Assembly (NCBI GenBank): GCA_020444325.1
Contig: JAHLLD010000017.1
Location: forward strand, 24,689 to 88,688
Length of the DNA stretch: 64,000 nt
Direction: 5' to 3'
From: a bacterium
GTDB lineage: Bacteria > Bacteroidota > Ignavibacteria > SZUA-365
Shown here: in pieces, positions 9,585 to 18,921 of the stretch
Layout of the letters: each line of letters begins with the position of its first letter
How positions within the stretch are numbered: the first letter of the stretch is position 1
Made by a program: the position numbers and the translations under genes
Notes under the pieces: generated by a model
Databases searched by the model: none
Told to the model about the DNA's origin: nothing
The model's input: only the letters and a program-made list of their open reading frames with translations

Positions 9585-9672
9585 TGTATCCTCTGATTGT
9601 CATTTTCCATGGCCCACCACCCATGGAGGCCAGTCCACTGGTACTGATCATCCACATTCAACAGGTTTTTCC

Positions 9673-10788
9673 ATGAAATCACTCGTTTTTACCGTGCTTT
9701 TTGCCACACTGCTGCTGACCGCATGCAGTGACGATGCGCAGGTCAACGCACCTGTGGGCACACCGGATGCCCCGATGTCGTTCGCCGGTAATCTTGGCAA
9801 CCTCGACCTCTCCATGGAGCAATCCGCGCTGATTGACGAAATGTATTTCATGGATGAGGACCTGAGTCTTCTCCTGGATGCACCGCGTCTGTTGACATTT
9901 GACAGCATGATCGACGGTCGTCTCGACCGCAAGGCTTCTGTCGATATTGCTGCCATCATTTACTATCAGCTGATCGTCAAAGCCAATCCCGACATGAGCG
10001 AGGAACTGCTGGCGCAACTTCGCGAAATGATCGCGGCGAGCAACAAGCTGCGCGAACGCATTCTCAACAGCGACAAAAGCCGCGAAGAGAAAATGCGTCT
10101 GCTGAAGGCGGAACACGAAAAGCTCATGGCCGCCATGATGCGTCTGATCGGTGAGGAAGCTGTCGCGAACGTGCAGCGGTTGCAGGAACAGCTCAAGCAG
10201 GAGCGTGAAGAACGCCGTGATGAGTGGCAGTCGCTCCGCATCGACCGTCTCGTTGATCGCATGACCAGCGTCCTCGGGCTCAGCGAGGAAGAAGCTGCCA
10301 GCGTCAAGGAAATTCTGATGCTGCAGTACAAGGAAATCGCCCGCCTGCGTGAGCAGTACAAAGACAATCCCGAAGGCTTCCGTGAAGCACTTGCTGCCCT
10401 GCATGCCCGTATCGACGCCAGGATGAGCGAACTGCTCGGCAATCGCTGGGAGCGCTGGAAAGAACTGCAGCGGCGCCAGATCACACCCGGAGACCGTCAG
10501 CCGAATATCGACATGCATCTCAAGCAGCTGACGGAATTGCTCAATCTGACCGAACGTCAGCAGGCCGCAGTCAAGGAAATTCTCATCGAACAGCAGCGCC
10601 TGATCAAACAGCTGATGGAAAAGTACGAAGGTGACCGCGCAGGACTCGCCCAGGCGCTTCGCCAGCTGCAGGAGCGCATCAACGCGAAAATCGCCTCCCT
10701 TCTCAACGATCGCCAGCTTGAAATCTGGAAAAAACATCTCGCCGGGATGAATGATCGCAACGGAACAGGAACGGGACGCCGCGGCTGA
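9673..10788 (+). CDS. LTxxQ/Spy-like helical lipoprotein
   Basis: This 371-residue lipoprotein has a signal peptide with lipobox LLTAC (lipidated Cys 18). The mature protein is almost entirely charged alpha helix. Two internal repeats are visible: about residues 185-260 (MTSVLGLSEEEAASVKEIL...LLGNRWERWKEL) and about 280-360 (LTELLNLTERQQAAVKEIL...LLNDRQLEIWKKHL). The units LxLTxxQxxxVKxIL...LxxxQ resemble the LTxxQ motifs of the CpxP/Spy periplasmic chaperone family, but the protein is much larger and carries the motif more than once. A role in envelope stress or protection of periplasmic proteins is an inference from that resemblance. The gene has its own promoter at 9554 and terminator at 10838. 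Confidence 0.7.
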   Translation: MKSLVFTVLFATLLLTACSDDAQVNAPVGTPDAPMSFAGNLGNLDLSMEQSALIDEMYFMDEDLSLLLDAPRLLTFDSMIDGRLDRKASVDIAAIIYYQLIVKANPDMSEELLAQLREMIAASNKLRERILNSDKSREEKMRLLKAEHEKLMAAMMRLIGEEAVANVQRLQEQLKQEREERRDEWQSLRIDRLVDRMTSVLGLSEEEAASVKEILMLQYKEIARLREQYKDNPEGFREALAALHARIDARMSELLGNRWERWKELQRRQITPGDRQPNIDMHLKQLTELLNLTERQQAAVKEILIEQQRLIKQLMEKYEGDRAGLAQALRQLQERINAKIASLLNDRQLEIWKKHLAGMNDRNGTGTGRRG

Positions 10789-10837
10789 TTCAAACCAATT
10801 TCATCCACGGTCGTCCCCATGAGGACGGCCGTGTCTG

Positions 10838-10872
10838 CCCTCCTCCGATCACGGAGGAGGGTATTTTTTTTA
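10838..10872 (+). terminator. Rho-independent terminator after the LTxxQ lipoprotein gene
   Basis: CCCTCCTCCG-ATCA-CGGAGGAGGG is a perfect 10-bp stem followed by TATTTTTTTT. Just upstream, CACGGTCGTCC and GGACGGCCGTG (10806-10833) form a second, imperfect hairpin. The rest of the 291-bp gap before icd (10873-11079) has no recognisable site beyond a weak TATTTTG at 10949. Confidence 0.85.
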
Positions 10873-11079
10873 GTCCCTCTTTCAATCCATCCTGATTATT
10901 TCACGATACCGGCGGAGAGGGACCTGCTGGAGTTTCCCAATTCCCCTGTATTTTGTATGTTTAAGGACATTCTGAATCCCAATGCACCTTTGTGGCATCC
11001 TGTATTACATGCGCAGCATGGATTTTTCCAGGCACGCCAGATCAATTGAATCCTTCCCATTTATCAGTGGAGTACCGAC

Positions 11080-12324
11080 ATGGCCTATCAGCTGCTGACA
11101 CCCCCGACTGAGGGCAGCAAGATCACCGTTGAGAACGGCAAGCTCAATGTTCCCGATCATCCCATCATTCCCTTTATCGAAGGCGATGGCATTGGACCCG
11201 ATATCTGGGCCGCGGCCGTGCGCGTGTTCGACGCAGCTGTCGAAAAGGCTTATGGCGACGCAAGGAAAATCAACTGGTTTGAAATTTTCGCCGGCGAAAA
11301 GGCTGTCGCGAAGTACGGTGAAAACGTCTGGCTTCCCGAAGACACGCTCGAAGCCGTCAAAGAATACATCGTCGGCATCAAGGGTCCCCTCACCACCCCG
11401 GTTGGCGGCGGCATCCGTTCATTGAACGTGGCCCTGCGTCAAATCCTCGACCTTTACGTCTGCCTGCGTCCCGTGCAGTATTTCAACGGTGTTCCCTCCC
11501 CGGTCAAACGACCCGAGCAGATTGACATGGTCATCTTCCGTGAGAATTCGGAAGACATTTACGCCGGTGTGGAGTGGAAAGCCGGGACGCCGGAAGCTGA
11601 AAAAATCGTCTCCTGGCTGCAGTCGGAGATGGGTGTCGATAAGATTCGTTTCCCCGGAAGCTCCAGCATCGGCATCAAGCCGGTTTCCAGAGAAGGCACC
11701 GAACGCCTCGTTCGCGCGGCCATCAATTATGCCATCGAACAGAAGCGCGATTCGGTCACCATCGTGCACAAAGGCAATATCATGAAGTTCACCGAGGGTG
11801 GATTCCGCGACTGGGGCTATGATCTTGCAAAGAACGAGTTCGGCGCCGAGCTGCTTGACGGCGGTCCCTGGATGAAGCTTCCGAACGGAATCATCATCAA
11901 GGATGTTATTGCAGATGCCTTCCTGCAGCAGATTCTGACGCGTCCCGCAGAGTACGACGTGATCGCCACGATGAACCTCAACGGCGACTTTATCTCCGAT
12001 GCGCTCGCAGCACAGGTCGGCGGCATTGGCATCGCGCCGGGTGCGAACATCAATTATCAGAACGGTTTCGCCATTTTTGAAGCCACGCATGGAACCGCAC
12101 CGAAGTATACCGGGCAGGATAAGGTCAACCCGGGTTCGGTGATCCTGAGCGGCGAAATGATGTTCCGCTATCTCGGCTGGAATGAGGCGGCAGACCTCAT
12201 CATCGCAGCGATGGAAAAGACCATTGCGAAGAAAACCGTGACGTATGACTTTGCCCGGCTGATGGACGGAGCCACGGAAGTGAAATGCTCTGCCTTCGGT
12301 ACGGCCCTCATTGAGAACATGTAA
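11080..12324 (+). CDS. icd: NADP-dependent isocitrate dehydrogenase
   Basis: This 414-residue TCA-cycle enzyme oxidises isocitrate to 2-oxoglutarate and CO2. It is the homodimeric E. coli-like type: [14 protein letters not shown] at the N-terminus, [20 protein letters not shown] (substrate-binding Ser and Arg), [44 protein letters not shown] and [23 protein letters not shown]. The C-terminal NADP region contains [20 protein letters not shown]. The length equals the E. coli enzyme within a few residues. The substrate-site serine that AceK phosphorylates in E. coli is present (GGIRSLN), but no aceK is visible here. A hairpin at 12334 may end transcription, although the cytochrome gene follows after 65 bp. 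Confidence 0.96.
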   Translation: MAYQLLTPPTEGSKITVENGKLNVPDHPIIPFIEGDGIGPDIWAAAVRVFDAAVEKAYGDARKINWFEIFAGEKAVAKYGENVWLPEDTLEAVKEYIVGIKGPLTTPVGGGIRSLNVALRQILDLYVCLRPVQYFNGVPSPVKRPEQIDMVIFRENSEDIYAGVEWKAGTPEAEKIVSWLQSEMGVDKIRFPGSSSIGIKPVSREGTERLVRAAINYAIEQKRDSVTIVHKGNIMKFTEGGFRDWGYDLAKNEFGAELLDGGPWMKLPNGIIIKDVIADAFLQQILTRPAEYDVIATMNLNGDFISDALAAQVGGIGIAPGANINYQNGFAIFEATHGTAPKYTGQDKVNPGSVILSGEMMFRYLGWNEAADLIIAAMEKTIAKKTVTYDFARLMDGATEVKCSAFGTALIENM

Positions 12325-12333
12325 TCCGCTTGC

Positions 12334-12370
12334 GCCGTCCCGGCATTCTCCGGGACGGCAGCCTTTCCCG
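12334..12370 (+). terminator. Hairpin after icd, possible attenuating terminator
   Basis: GCCGTCCCGG-CATTCT-CCGGGACGGC is a perfect 10-bp stem, but it is followed only by AGCCTTTCCC, a poor T tract. Partial termination or 3'-end protection of icd mRNA is more likely than full termination. Confidence 0.45.
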
Positions 12371-12389
12371 GAACGCAAAGGAGACAGTG

Positions 12390-12758
12390 ATGAAGACCTC
12401 CTTCTGGACCGCTGCCGCACTGGCAATCATTCTCCTTGTCGCAGCCGTGCCTGGCAGTGACTCCGACCTCATGCAACAGAAATCTGCCCATGCGGAACGT
12501 ATTTTCCGCTACCTCGCACTTGGGGATCTCGCCAAGGTGGAGGTTGAAGCTTCCGTACTTGGCAAACTCGCACGCGAAGTGGGTTTCCACGAACAGAGCG
12601 AGACCTTCCAGGCGTATGAAGAGGATTTCCTCAAAACCGTCGACGCACTGAAGAAGGAAGCGGGCAAGGGCAACATGGCAGGCAGCTATTATGAATTTTC
12701 CCGCATGGCGGGGATGTGTTTTTCCTGTCACGAACATGTACGTGACATCAAAGACTGA
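12390..12758 (+). CDS. Small periplasmic c-type cytochrome, C-terminal heme site
   Basis: This 122-residue protein has an N-terminal signal or anchor helix (TAAALAIILLVAAVPG). A helical body follows, with one CxxCH heme-attachment motif (CFSCH) about 12 residues from the C-terminus. A four-helix layout with a C-terminal CxxCH resembles the cytochrome c'/c556 class. The ATG at 12390 is preceded by AAAGGAG at good distance; an in-frame ATG at 12330 lies in the icd hairpin and is unlikely. The gene lies between icd and a bicupin oxygenase on the same strand. Its partner is unknown: electron transfer or ligand binding are both possible. Confidence 0.7.
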   Translation: MKTSFWTAAALAIILLVAAVPGSDSDLMQQKSAHAERIFRYLALGDLAKVEVEASVLGKLAREVGFHEQSETFQAYEEDFLKTVDALKKEAGKGNMAGSYYEFSRMAGMCFSCHEHVRDIKD

Positions 12759-12816
12759 CACCTCCCTCCCGGGACCCTTTTCCACCATACCCTAACGACA
12801 GGAGAGGCAGGAACTC

Positions 12817-13932
12817 ATGTATCTGTATCATCAAGGTAAACATACACGGCAGGCGCACGTTGGTCTGCCCGAAGGCACCTACGAAGAAGAACACGGCAGA
12901 GACGGCTTTTTCGGCCCCGTCTCACACCTCTATCACCGTCGGCCTCCTACCGACTGGATTCGCTTTGAAGGCGCCCTTCGTCCGCATGCATACGACTTCA
13001 ACCAGGCTGCACCCGCAGATCAGACCGCGGCAGACGGCGAACGGCTGCGGTTGTTTTACAATAGCGATGTCGTGGTCAGCATTTCCCGGCGCAGCACCAT
13101 AATGCCCTTCTACTACCGCAACGGTGACGGTGACGAGATTTATTTCGTTCACGAGGGCGAAGGCAGCATCGAAACCGACTATGGTACGCTGGAATACGAG
13201 AAGGGCGATTATATCATCATCCCGCGTGTGACCACGTATCGTATTCATCCACGGAGTGAAAACAATTTCTTTCTCATTATCGAGGCGCTTCCGCAGGTCA
13301 GCACGCCCACGCGCGAACAGAAAGGACTGATCGGCGTGCATGCCCTTTTCGATATGTCGGCGATTACGCTTCCGGTGCTCCCGGAAGTGTACGATGCGCG
13401 TGACGGACATGAGCATGAAATCCGCATACAGCGCGATGGAGAAATGTCCAGCGTGGTCTATCCCTTCAATCCCCTCGATGCCGCAGGATGGAAAGGCGAC
13501 TGTTATCCCTGGAAAATCAACGTGCGTGACATTCGTCCCGTGATGAGCCACCGTGTCCATCTCCCGCCCCCGGCACACACGACCTTTGTGATGAACAATG
13601 CCGTGGTGTGCACCTTCCTGCCGCGTCCCCTCGAAGAAGACGACGACGCTCTGAAGGTGCCGTTCTACCACCGCAACGCGGATTATGACGAAGTGCTATT
13701 CTACCACGCAGGTGATTTCTTCAGCCGGGACAACATCAAGCCGGGTATGGTGACGCTGCATCCGACCGGCTTCCCTCACGGACCCCATCCCAAAGCCCTG
13801 GCGAATATGCATAAGCTGAAACGCACGGACGAAATTGCTGTCATGCTTGATACGGTGAATACGCTGCATGTCAGCGCGGATGCGGAAAGTGTGGAATGGA
13901 AAGAGTACTGGCAGAGCTGGATGAAAAAATAA
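12817..13932 (+). CDS. hmgA: Homogentisate 1,2-dioxygenase-like bicupin
   Basis: This 371-residue two-cupin protein resembles homogentisate 1,2-dioxygenase, the Fe(II) enzyme that opens the ring of homogentisate to maleylacetoacetate in tyrosine breakdown. The first cupin carries RNGDGDEIYFVHEGEG. The second carries PFYHRNADYDEVLFYH (His 285, with Glu 292 or Asp 291 as the acidic ligand) and PTGFPHGPHP, matching the His-Glu-His iron site. The protein is shorter than the roughly 430-440-residue human/Pseudomonas enzyme, and the acidic residue sits one position later than in the human HRNxxxE motif, so another related ring-cleaving role is possible. No other tyrosine-catabolism gene is nearby. 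A bidirectional terminator follows. Confidence 0.75.
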   Translation: MYLYHQGKHTRQAHVGLPEGTYEEEHGRDGFFGPVSHLYHRRPPTDWIRFEGALRPHAYDFNQAAPADQTAADGERLRLFYNSDVVVSISRRSTIMPFYYRNGDGDEIYFVHEGEGSIETDYGTLEYEKGDYIIIPRVTTYRIHPRSENNFFLIIEALPQVSTPTREQKGLIGVHALFDMSAITLPVLPEVYDARDGHEHEIRIQRDGEMSSVVYPFNPLDAAGWKGDCYPWKINVRDIRPVMSHRVHLPPPAHTTFVMNNAVVCTFLPRPLEEDDDALKVPFYHRNADYDEVLFYHAGDFFSRDNIKPGMVTLHPTGFPHGPHPKALANMHKLKRTDEIAVMLDTVNTLHVSADAESVEWKEYWQSWMKK

Positions 13933-13956
13933 GCTCGAACCGCCGTTCCCCCTCTT

Positions 13957-13988
13957 AAAAAAATCCCCCTATCTGGGGGATTTTTTTG
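13957..13988. terminator. Bidirectional terminator shared by hmgA-like and ricT
   Basis: AAAAAAATCCCCC-TATCT-GGGGGATTTTTTT is a symmetrical stem with A and T tracts on the two sides, so it works in both directions. The ricT stop codon (13969-13971) lies inside it. Confidence 0.88.
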
Positions 13989-15039
13989 CGCCGTCATTCG
14001 ACGGCTGCTGTATGATGGCGTTCACCTCGTCGAGTGTTAGCCTGTCCCAGGCGTTTTCCCTGGGATAGTGCACATAAATGGCGTCCTGGAAAATATCGAC
14101 CTTCTCGATCTTACCTTCGCCTTTACTGGTTTTGAGCCGGTAATCGAGGGGCGGGAAACGCTTGAGAAGCTCTTCGTACAACTGGGCCTCGTAACTGAGG
14201 CAGCACTTCAATCGCCCGCACTGTCCGGCCAGCTTGAACGGATTGATGGTCAGGTTCTGCAGCCGGGCCATGTCTGTCGAGATCGGCTCGAACATCCCCA
14301 GCCATGAGCTGCAGCAGAGCTCTCTGCCGCAGACACCAAAGCCTCCCATACGCTTTGCCTCGTCACGCGGACCGATCTGGCGGAGCTCAATGCGGGTTCG
14401 ATATTCAGCGGCGAGTTCACGCACGAGCTGACGAAAATCCACGCGTCCATCGGCAGTGAAATAAAACGTAATACGATTGCGATCGAACTGATACTCGACA
14501 TCCACGAGCTTCATCGGCAGATTCAGCTTGGCGATGCGATCGAGACAGATCTGAAATGCCGTCTGTTCCTGTTCGCGGTGATAGAACATCACCTTCATGT
14601 CGGCGTCCGTCGCCTCGCGCACGATCTTCTTCGGTGTTTCCTTGCAGGGGCGCATACGAAGCCGGCTTTTCATGTAGGCCGTATCACCGATCGCTCCGAC
14701 GATGCCGACATCGACGCCCTTTTCCGCTTCCACCACGACGTACGTCCCCTCTTCAATGCCGAGCCCGGCCGCGTTCATGTAGTAACCGCGGCGTTCACCC
14801 TTGAAAACCACTTCGACATATGGCGATGTATCTATTTTCTCGCCTTCCGCGGTCGTCCCGTGACAGTCAGACCCATCATGTCCGATAGTCTGTTCGTCCT
14901 TATCCGCATCCACGGCGCCTTCCTCACTGGAATACACCAGAACGGAATCGTCGAGCTTATGCAGTTCGAGAGGAACGTCCTTACGTTCAGTTTTCTCTTC
15001 TTTATTCTGTTCTGTATGGGGAGTTTCCTGTGAGGCCAT
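13969..15039 (-). CDS. ricT: PSP1/RicT-family protein (YaaT homologue)
   Basis: This 356-residue cytoplasmic protein has a PSP1 domain. Its diagnostic cysteines are seen in GVCGRELCCSSWLG and AGQCGRLKCCLSYE, which in Bacillus YaaT/RicT help bind 4Fe-4S clusters in the RicA-RicF-RicT complex that supports RNase Y-dependent mRNA processing. The first 50 residues are charged and poorly conserved. No RicA or RicF homologue is seen nearby, so the partner in this phylum is unknown. The gene follows holB by 26 bp on the same strand; a PSP1 gene next to holB is a frequent arrangement across bacteria. Confidence 0.88.
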   Translation of the reverse strand: MASQETPHTEQNKEEKTERKDVPLELHKLDDSVLVYSSEEGAVDADKDEQTIGHDGSDCHGTTAEGEKIDTSPYVEVVFKGERRGYYMNAAGLGIEEGTYVVVEAEKGVDVGIVGAIGDTAYMKSRLRMRPCKETPKKIVREATDADMKVMFYHREQEQTAFQICLDRIAKLNLPMKLVDVEYQFDRNRITFYFTADGRVDFRQLVRELAAEYRTRIELRQIGPRDEAKRMGGFGVCGRELCCSSWLGMFEPISTDMARLQNLTINPFKLAGQCGRLKCCLSYEAQLYEELLKRFPPLDYRLKTSKGEGKIEKVDIFQDAIYVHYPRENAWDRLTLDEVNAIIQQPSNDGAKKSPR

Positions 15040-15065
15040 CTAATCTCTACCTAGTTTCCTTTCGG

Positions 15066-16178
15066 TCAGGAGGGCGGGATGATGCAGCTGCGCAGGCGAT
15101 GGGAGAGCACGATCATCACAGTTGCAAGATGCACATTTTTCCGAAGCAGGGCAATGACATGTTCTATCTCGTCGACGGCACGGGAGCAATCCGCGTCAGG
15201 ATAGTGGGCAGCGAATTTCTCGAGCGGGTCCCGCAAATCCGTATTGATGATGTTCTGCGCCCCGGCCTGCAACGCTTCTACATCACGAAACCAGCTGCCG
15301 ACGGAAATGAGAAAACGTGAAAGCGTCTGTCTGTCTTCCCGTCCGAGAATACCCTGTATCCTGTCAAACAGCTTGATCGGATTGTTCAGTACGACATCAC
15401 GTACATACTGCAGAACTTCCTCACGGGAAATCAGTCCCCCCTCACGCGCCATCTCGAGTGCAGCAGCATAATTCCCGCCCGAGAGATGCGCCGCGGCATC
15501 CACCTGCTCGCGCTGCACATCCTGTTCGCGCTGGAGGGCTTCGCGGATCAGTTCTTCCGGCAGCGTGTCGAAGCGGATGGACTGACAGCGCGATACGATG
15601 GTCGGCAGCAGTGCGTCTTTTCGCGACGTGCAGAGAATGAGCAGGAGGTCACCGCCCGGTTCTTCCAGCGTCTTGAGCAGTGCGTTCGCAGCACTGCTGT
15701 TCATCAGATCCGCTTCGCAGATCACAACGACGGTGCGCCCACCTTTCCCGGCGCGGAATGCCGCCTCACGGCGAATGTCGCGCACACTGCTGACCTTGAT
15801 GACGCTCGCTTTGCTCATCCGTATGCGATGATACAGGTTCTCCGCTTTCTCGGCGATCTGCTGATGCATTTCCTCAAGCTCGTCCGATGAGAGCTTGTCG
15901 ACGGCGCTCGATTCGTCGTCTTTCGACGGCAGCGCAAAGATCAGCTTGAGATTGGGATGATGCAGCTCAGCCATGCCACGGCAGGACGCACAGGTCCCGC
16001 AGGGTTCCCAGCCCCCTTGCTCGCAATTCAGCGCACGGGCAAAGGTGATGGCCGCGGCTTCCTTGCCGACGCCTTCCGGTCCGTAAAACAGCAGGGCATG
16101 TGGAATGCGCTCGCTCTCCAGCATGCGCTGAAGGAGTTGCTTGACACGTTGCTGACCTATGATGCGATCCCAGGACAT
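15066..16178 (-). CDS. holB: DNA polymerase III subunit delta'
   Basis: This 370-residue clamp-loader AAA+ protein begins MSWDRIIGQQRVKQLL. It has a Walker A-like GPEGVGKEAAA, the zinc-module cysteines CGTCASCRGM with an upstream Cys (LNCEQ), VVVICEADLMNSSAANALLKTLEEPGGDLLLIL (Walker B and sensor region) and TIVSRCQSIRF. The length and order fit delta'. It loads the beta clamp together with the tau/gamma and delta subunits encoded elsewhere. It is followed by ricT and preceded by an Omp85 gene with 18 bp between, so it is probably co-transcribed with both. Confidence 0.93.
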   Translation of the reverse strand: MSWDRIIGQQRVKQLLQRMLESERIPHALLFYGPEGVGKEAAAITFARALNCEQGGWEPCGTCASCRGMAELHHPNLKLIFALPSKDDESSAVDKLSSDELEEMHQQIAEKAENLYHRIRMSKASVIKVSSVRDIRREAAFRAGKGGRTVVVICEADLMNSSAANALLKTLEEPGGDLLLILCTSRKDALLPTIVSRCQSIRFDTLPEELIREALQREQDVQREQVDAAAHLSGGNYAAALEMAREGGLISREEVLQYVRDVVLNNPIKLFDRIQGILGREDRQTLSRFLISVGSWFRDVEALQAGAQNIINTDLRDPLEKFAAHYPDADCSRAVDEIEHVIALLRKNVHLATVMIVLSHRLRSCIIPPS

Positions 16179-16196
16179 GAACTCTCCGCTGTGAAA

Positions 16197-18338
16197 TCAG
16201 AATGCGTGGCCGATACCGAATTGAAACACCCCTTTCCGTACCACGTCACCCCAGAGACGTTTTTCGTAGAACCATTGATACCCCGGCAGCGAAGGATCGT
16301 AGACTTTCATACCGAAATCCACGCGAATGGGACCGATAAACATGTTGTAGCGTATTCCGAAACCCACTGCAAGGGCAATTTCGCGCACAGCGATCTGGTT
16401 GAACTCCTCCCACAGATTGCCTGCGTCTCCGAAGGTCACCAGCCAGAATCCATCCAGCCAGTTCCCGGCGTCCGGCCAGAGATGCCAGCGGAACTCACTG
16501 CTCAGCTCGAGCAGGGCATTACTCCCGATATTGATCAGTTCGGGATTCGAAGCGAGCTGCCGCGAGGTCCATCCGCGCACACTCGATGCGCCTCCGGCAT
16601 AATAGCGGCGGTTCGGTGGTACCGGGAGATCTTCCTCCTTGCTTCTTCCGTATCGGAAAATGCCGCCGAGACGGAATTTGAAACCGTAAATCGTCGTCTC
16701 ATTCGCCGACATGTCCGCGAAGTAGCGGAACAGTCCCTCGAGCTTTACGTACTCGGTGGAGCGTATTCCCTTCGCGGCATCGTTCTGCGGGAGGGGACTG
16801 ATACCGAGGTCTTCGAGATACCCGGCTTCCTCGAATAGGCCTTTCAGCGAATAGCCGCCTGTGGGATTGAACAGATCGTCGGTAACGTCGTATTGGAGTG
16901 AGAGTCCACGAATACTGTTACGGAAATTGATGGTTTCCGTCGTATCGATATTGATCAGGCCCCTGCCCAGCAGCGCCTTCGCGTCGCCGGTGAATTCCGA
17001 GATTTCATACGTCCATGTCACATCACCGATCAGCGATGGACTGAAGTAGCGCTTGGCACCGACAGCGAACTGAATGATGCTGCCGCGCGCGAGATTTTGT
17101 TCTGCGACCAGGCTGTATGAAGATGTAAAAATTGCAGAATTCTTGTTTGAAAACAGGTACGGCTGTTCAAATGTCAGCTGCGAGGTGCTCAGGTAGGTTT
17201 TCGTAAAGTCCCGTCCAAAGTCTCCAATCCTGCCGAGGTAGTTGACACGTGTGGTCAGCGACTGTGCCCCGCCAAACACATTGCGCATGAGAAAGGACAC
17301 TTCAGCACCCGTCGTCAGACCACGCAGCTGATTGTTCAGGATCACGGCGGGGGCCAGTTCGAATCGCTTGCGTGGAGCCAACTCCAGCTGGATGCGAACA
17401 AGTGAATCCTGTCGGTTCTCGATCGGGGGCAAATCAGGCGTGAGCGAGACGTAGGAAAAAACTCCCAGGCGATTGAGGCTCACCTGTCCTTCATACAGCG
17501 CGGCCTTGGAATACACATCGCCCGTCCTGAAATCCAGGCGGTCATAAATGATCTGCCGCGCGAGGTTGAGTTCATTCACTCCGATAATTTTTTCCGAGAT
17601 GCCATCGAAGTAGAGGCGGCGACCGTGATGGAAGCCCAGCTTAATCACGACGTTGTTGTTTGAAAGTTTCCGCTCGACGAGAATGCTGTCTGAAAACGCA
17701 CGTGGATACCCCGTATTCCCGAGAATGGAGAGAACGCGGCCGCGTTCCGATGCGACATCAGCCGCGTTGTATCGGCGTCCCGGAACAAGCAGGCGGTCCG
17801 AAAGGACCTCATCCTGCACCCCGGCAGGAAGGCTGTCGAGGTTGCGATAGGCAATCGAATCGATCATCGAAGGCGCGCCCTCATCAATGATGAATTTCAC
17901 GAATATGCCGTCATCATCCTCGAGTCGTGTATAGCTGCCTTCAACCTTCGCGTTGAAAAACCCGTGGTTCCGGTAAAACGTGAGGAGGGTTTTCTGATCG
18001 TCCTGAAATGCCGGGTAGTCAAAAAACTGCGGTTCCTTCGCCAGCGGGAAGCGTGCGCCGATATTGTTGTACAGGCAGCTGAAAAATCCCCACGGTGTTT
18101 CCTGTGTCTGCAGGTTGATCAGCAGTTCACTGTCATCGAAGCTCTCATTTCCTTCGATGAGTACTTCATCGACGAGGATGGAATCGTAGCGTGTGGGATC
18201 TGGCTGTGCGAAGGAGGATGCGGGGAGCAGCAGGAAGGCAGGAAGGAACAGACACAATGAGCGCAACAGCCCAGCGAAATGCCGGGCTGCAATACTATTC
18301 GGGTTACTCCAGAGTGTGCTCGCTGTGGGTGGCTGCAA
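16197..18338 (-). CDS. BamA/TamA-family outer membrane protein (Omp85)
   Basis: This 713-residue protein has a signal peptide ending near SSFAQ. POTRA-like repeats follow (VDEVLIEGNESFDDSELL, TLLTFYRNHGFFNAKVEGSY, RRLYFDGISEKIIGVNELNL) and then a C-terminal 16-strand-type barrel (surface antigen D15). Barrel landmarks are RYYAGGASSVRGWTSRQL, which matches the VRG/F motif of Omp85 loop 6, and a final strand ending GVFQFGIGHAF with aromatic C-terminus. With only about three POTRA domains it is closer to TamA than to a five-POTRA BamA. It should insert or translocate proteins at the outer membrane. It sits between DUF2795 (5 bp upstream) and holB. The N-terminus before the hydrophobic stretch is long, so the start could be further in. 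Confidence 0.85.
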   Translation of the reverse strand: MQPPTASTLWSNPNSIAARHFAGLLRSLCLFLPAFLLLPASSFAQPDPTRYDSILVDEVLIEGNESFDDSELLINLQTQETPWGFFSCLYNNIGARFPLAKEPQFFDYPAFQDDQKTLLTFYRNHGFFNAKVEGSYTRLEDDDGIFVKFIIDEGAPSMIDSIAYRNLDSLPAGVQDEVLSDRLLVPGRRYNAADVASERGRVLSILGNTGYPRAFSDSILVERKLSNNNVVIKLGFHHGRRLYFDGISEKIIGVNELNLARQIIYDRLDFRTGDVYSKAALYEGQVSLNRLGVFSYVSLTPDLPPIENRQDSLVRIQLELAPRKRFELAPAVILNNQLRGLTTGAEVSFLMRNVFGGAQSLTTRVNYLGRIGDFGRDFTKTYLSTSQLTFEQPYLFSNKNSAIFTSSYSLVAEQNLARGSIIQFAVGAKRYFSPSLIGDVTWTYEISEFTGDAKALLGRGLINIDTTETINFRNSIRGLSLQYDVTDDLFNPTGGYSLKGLFEEAGYLEDLGISPLPQNDAAKGIRSTEYVKLEGLFRYFADMSANETTIYGFKFRLGGIFRYGRSKEEDLPVPPNRRYYAGGASSVRGWTSRQLASNPELINIGSNALLELSSEFRWHLWPDAGNWLDGFWLVTFGDAGNLWEEFNQIAVREIALAVGFGIRYNMFIGPIRVDFGMKVYDPSLPGYQWFYEKRLWGDVVRKGVFQFGIGHAF

Positions 18339-18343
18339 AACAA

Positions 18344-18571
18344 TTAATAGTCGTTTTCCTCGTCACCGTAAAAATAGTCTTCATCCACCGGATAGTCAGG
18401 CCAGATGTCTTCGATGGACTCATAAGTTTCATCAGGATCTTCGAGTTCCTGAAGGTTCTCGATCACCTGCAATGGGGCACCAATGCGCGTTGCGTAATCA
18501 ATCAATTCATCTCGTGTTGCGGGGAAAGGTGCATCGTCGAGCCAGGAAGCGAGTTCCATGGTCCATATCAT
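18344..18571 (-). CDS. DUF2795-like small acidic protein
   Basis: This 75-residue protein with WTMELASWLDDAPFPATRDELIDYATRIG followed by a strongly acidic tail (DPDETYESIEDIWPDYP, then EDYFYGDEENDY) matches the short DUF2795-type proteins I know from Chlorobi and Ignavibacteria. AGGAG stands upstream of the ATG at 18571. An alternative start at the second Met (MELAS) would remove four residues. It precedes the Omp85 gene by 5 bp and so belongs to the same message. The function is unknown. Confidence 0.75.
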   Translation of the reverse strand: MIWTMELASWLDDAPFPATRDELIDYATRIGAPLQVIENLQELEDPDETYESIEDIWPDYPVDEDYFYGDEENDY

Positions 18572-18695
18572 TGTGTAATTCTCCTGGTGCTAGAGTAAAA
18601 AAAATATTGACTCATGAGATTCGTCGGTGCAACGATTACATGAGACACCGCGCCAATTATAGCGAATGGGCCAAGCTTTGTCAAGGGCGATTTTC

Positions 18696-18920
18696 TCACG
18701 GAGTGCCTGCGCTTTCGCGATCGCCACGGTGAAAGAGGCATCGGGTGTTTTTGTTATGCAGGCGGCCCGCCTTGCGGCACCAGACGCCGATATCGCGTCG
18801 GCACGCACCGACCGCACTCGGGTCACTGAAATCCGCATGGGGACAGCTGAAGTCACAGAACTGCGGATACGTCTCACCACCGCAATTTTGCTCAGAGCCG
18901 ATGTGTTTTCGAGTTGCCAT
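18696..18920 (-). CDS. Small cysteine-rich protein translationally coupled to the O-antigen ligase
   Basis: This 74-residue protein has eight cysteines in the order NCG...FCDFSCPHADF...GACRR...VWCRKAG...KNTRCLF. That spacing suggests a metal or iron-sulfur site. It resembles short conserved hypothetical proteins of the FCB group with the pattern CPHA...CR...C...KN..C, although I cannot name a family. The start ATG at 18920 follows the stop of the ligase gene as TGAcATG with GAGAGGTGA just before it, which indicates coupled translation. A GTG at 18938 would add six residues. The 124 bp between it and the DUF2795 gene show nothing recognisable. Confidence 0.6.
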   Translation of the reverse strand: MATRKHIGSEQNCGGETYPQFCDFSCPHADFSDPSAVGACRRDIGVWCRKAGRLHNKNTRCLFHRGDRESAGTP

Positions 18921-18921
18921 G

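Noticed and set aside
11080..12324. Isocitrate dehydrogenase as part of a glyoxylate-bypass locus
   Set aside because: No aceA, aceB or aceK homologue is nearby, so only the substrate-site serine is noted.
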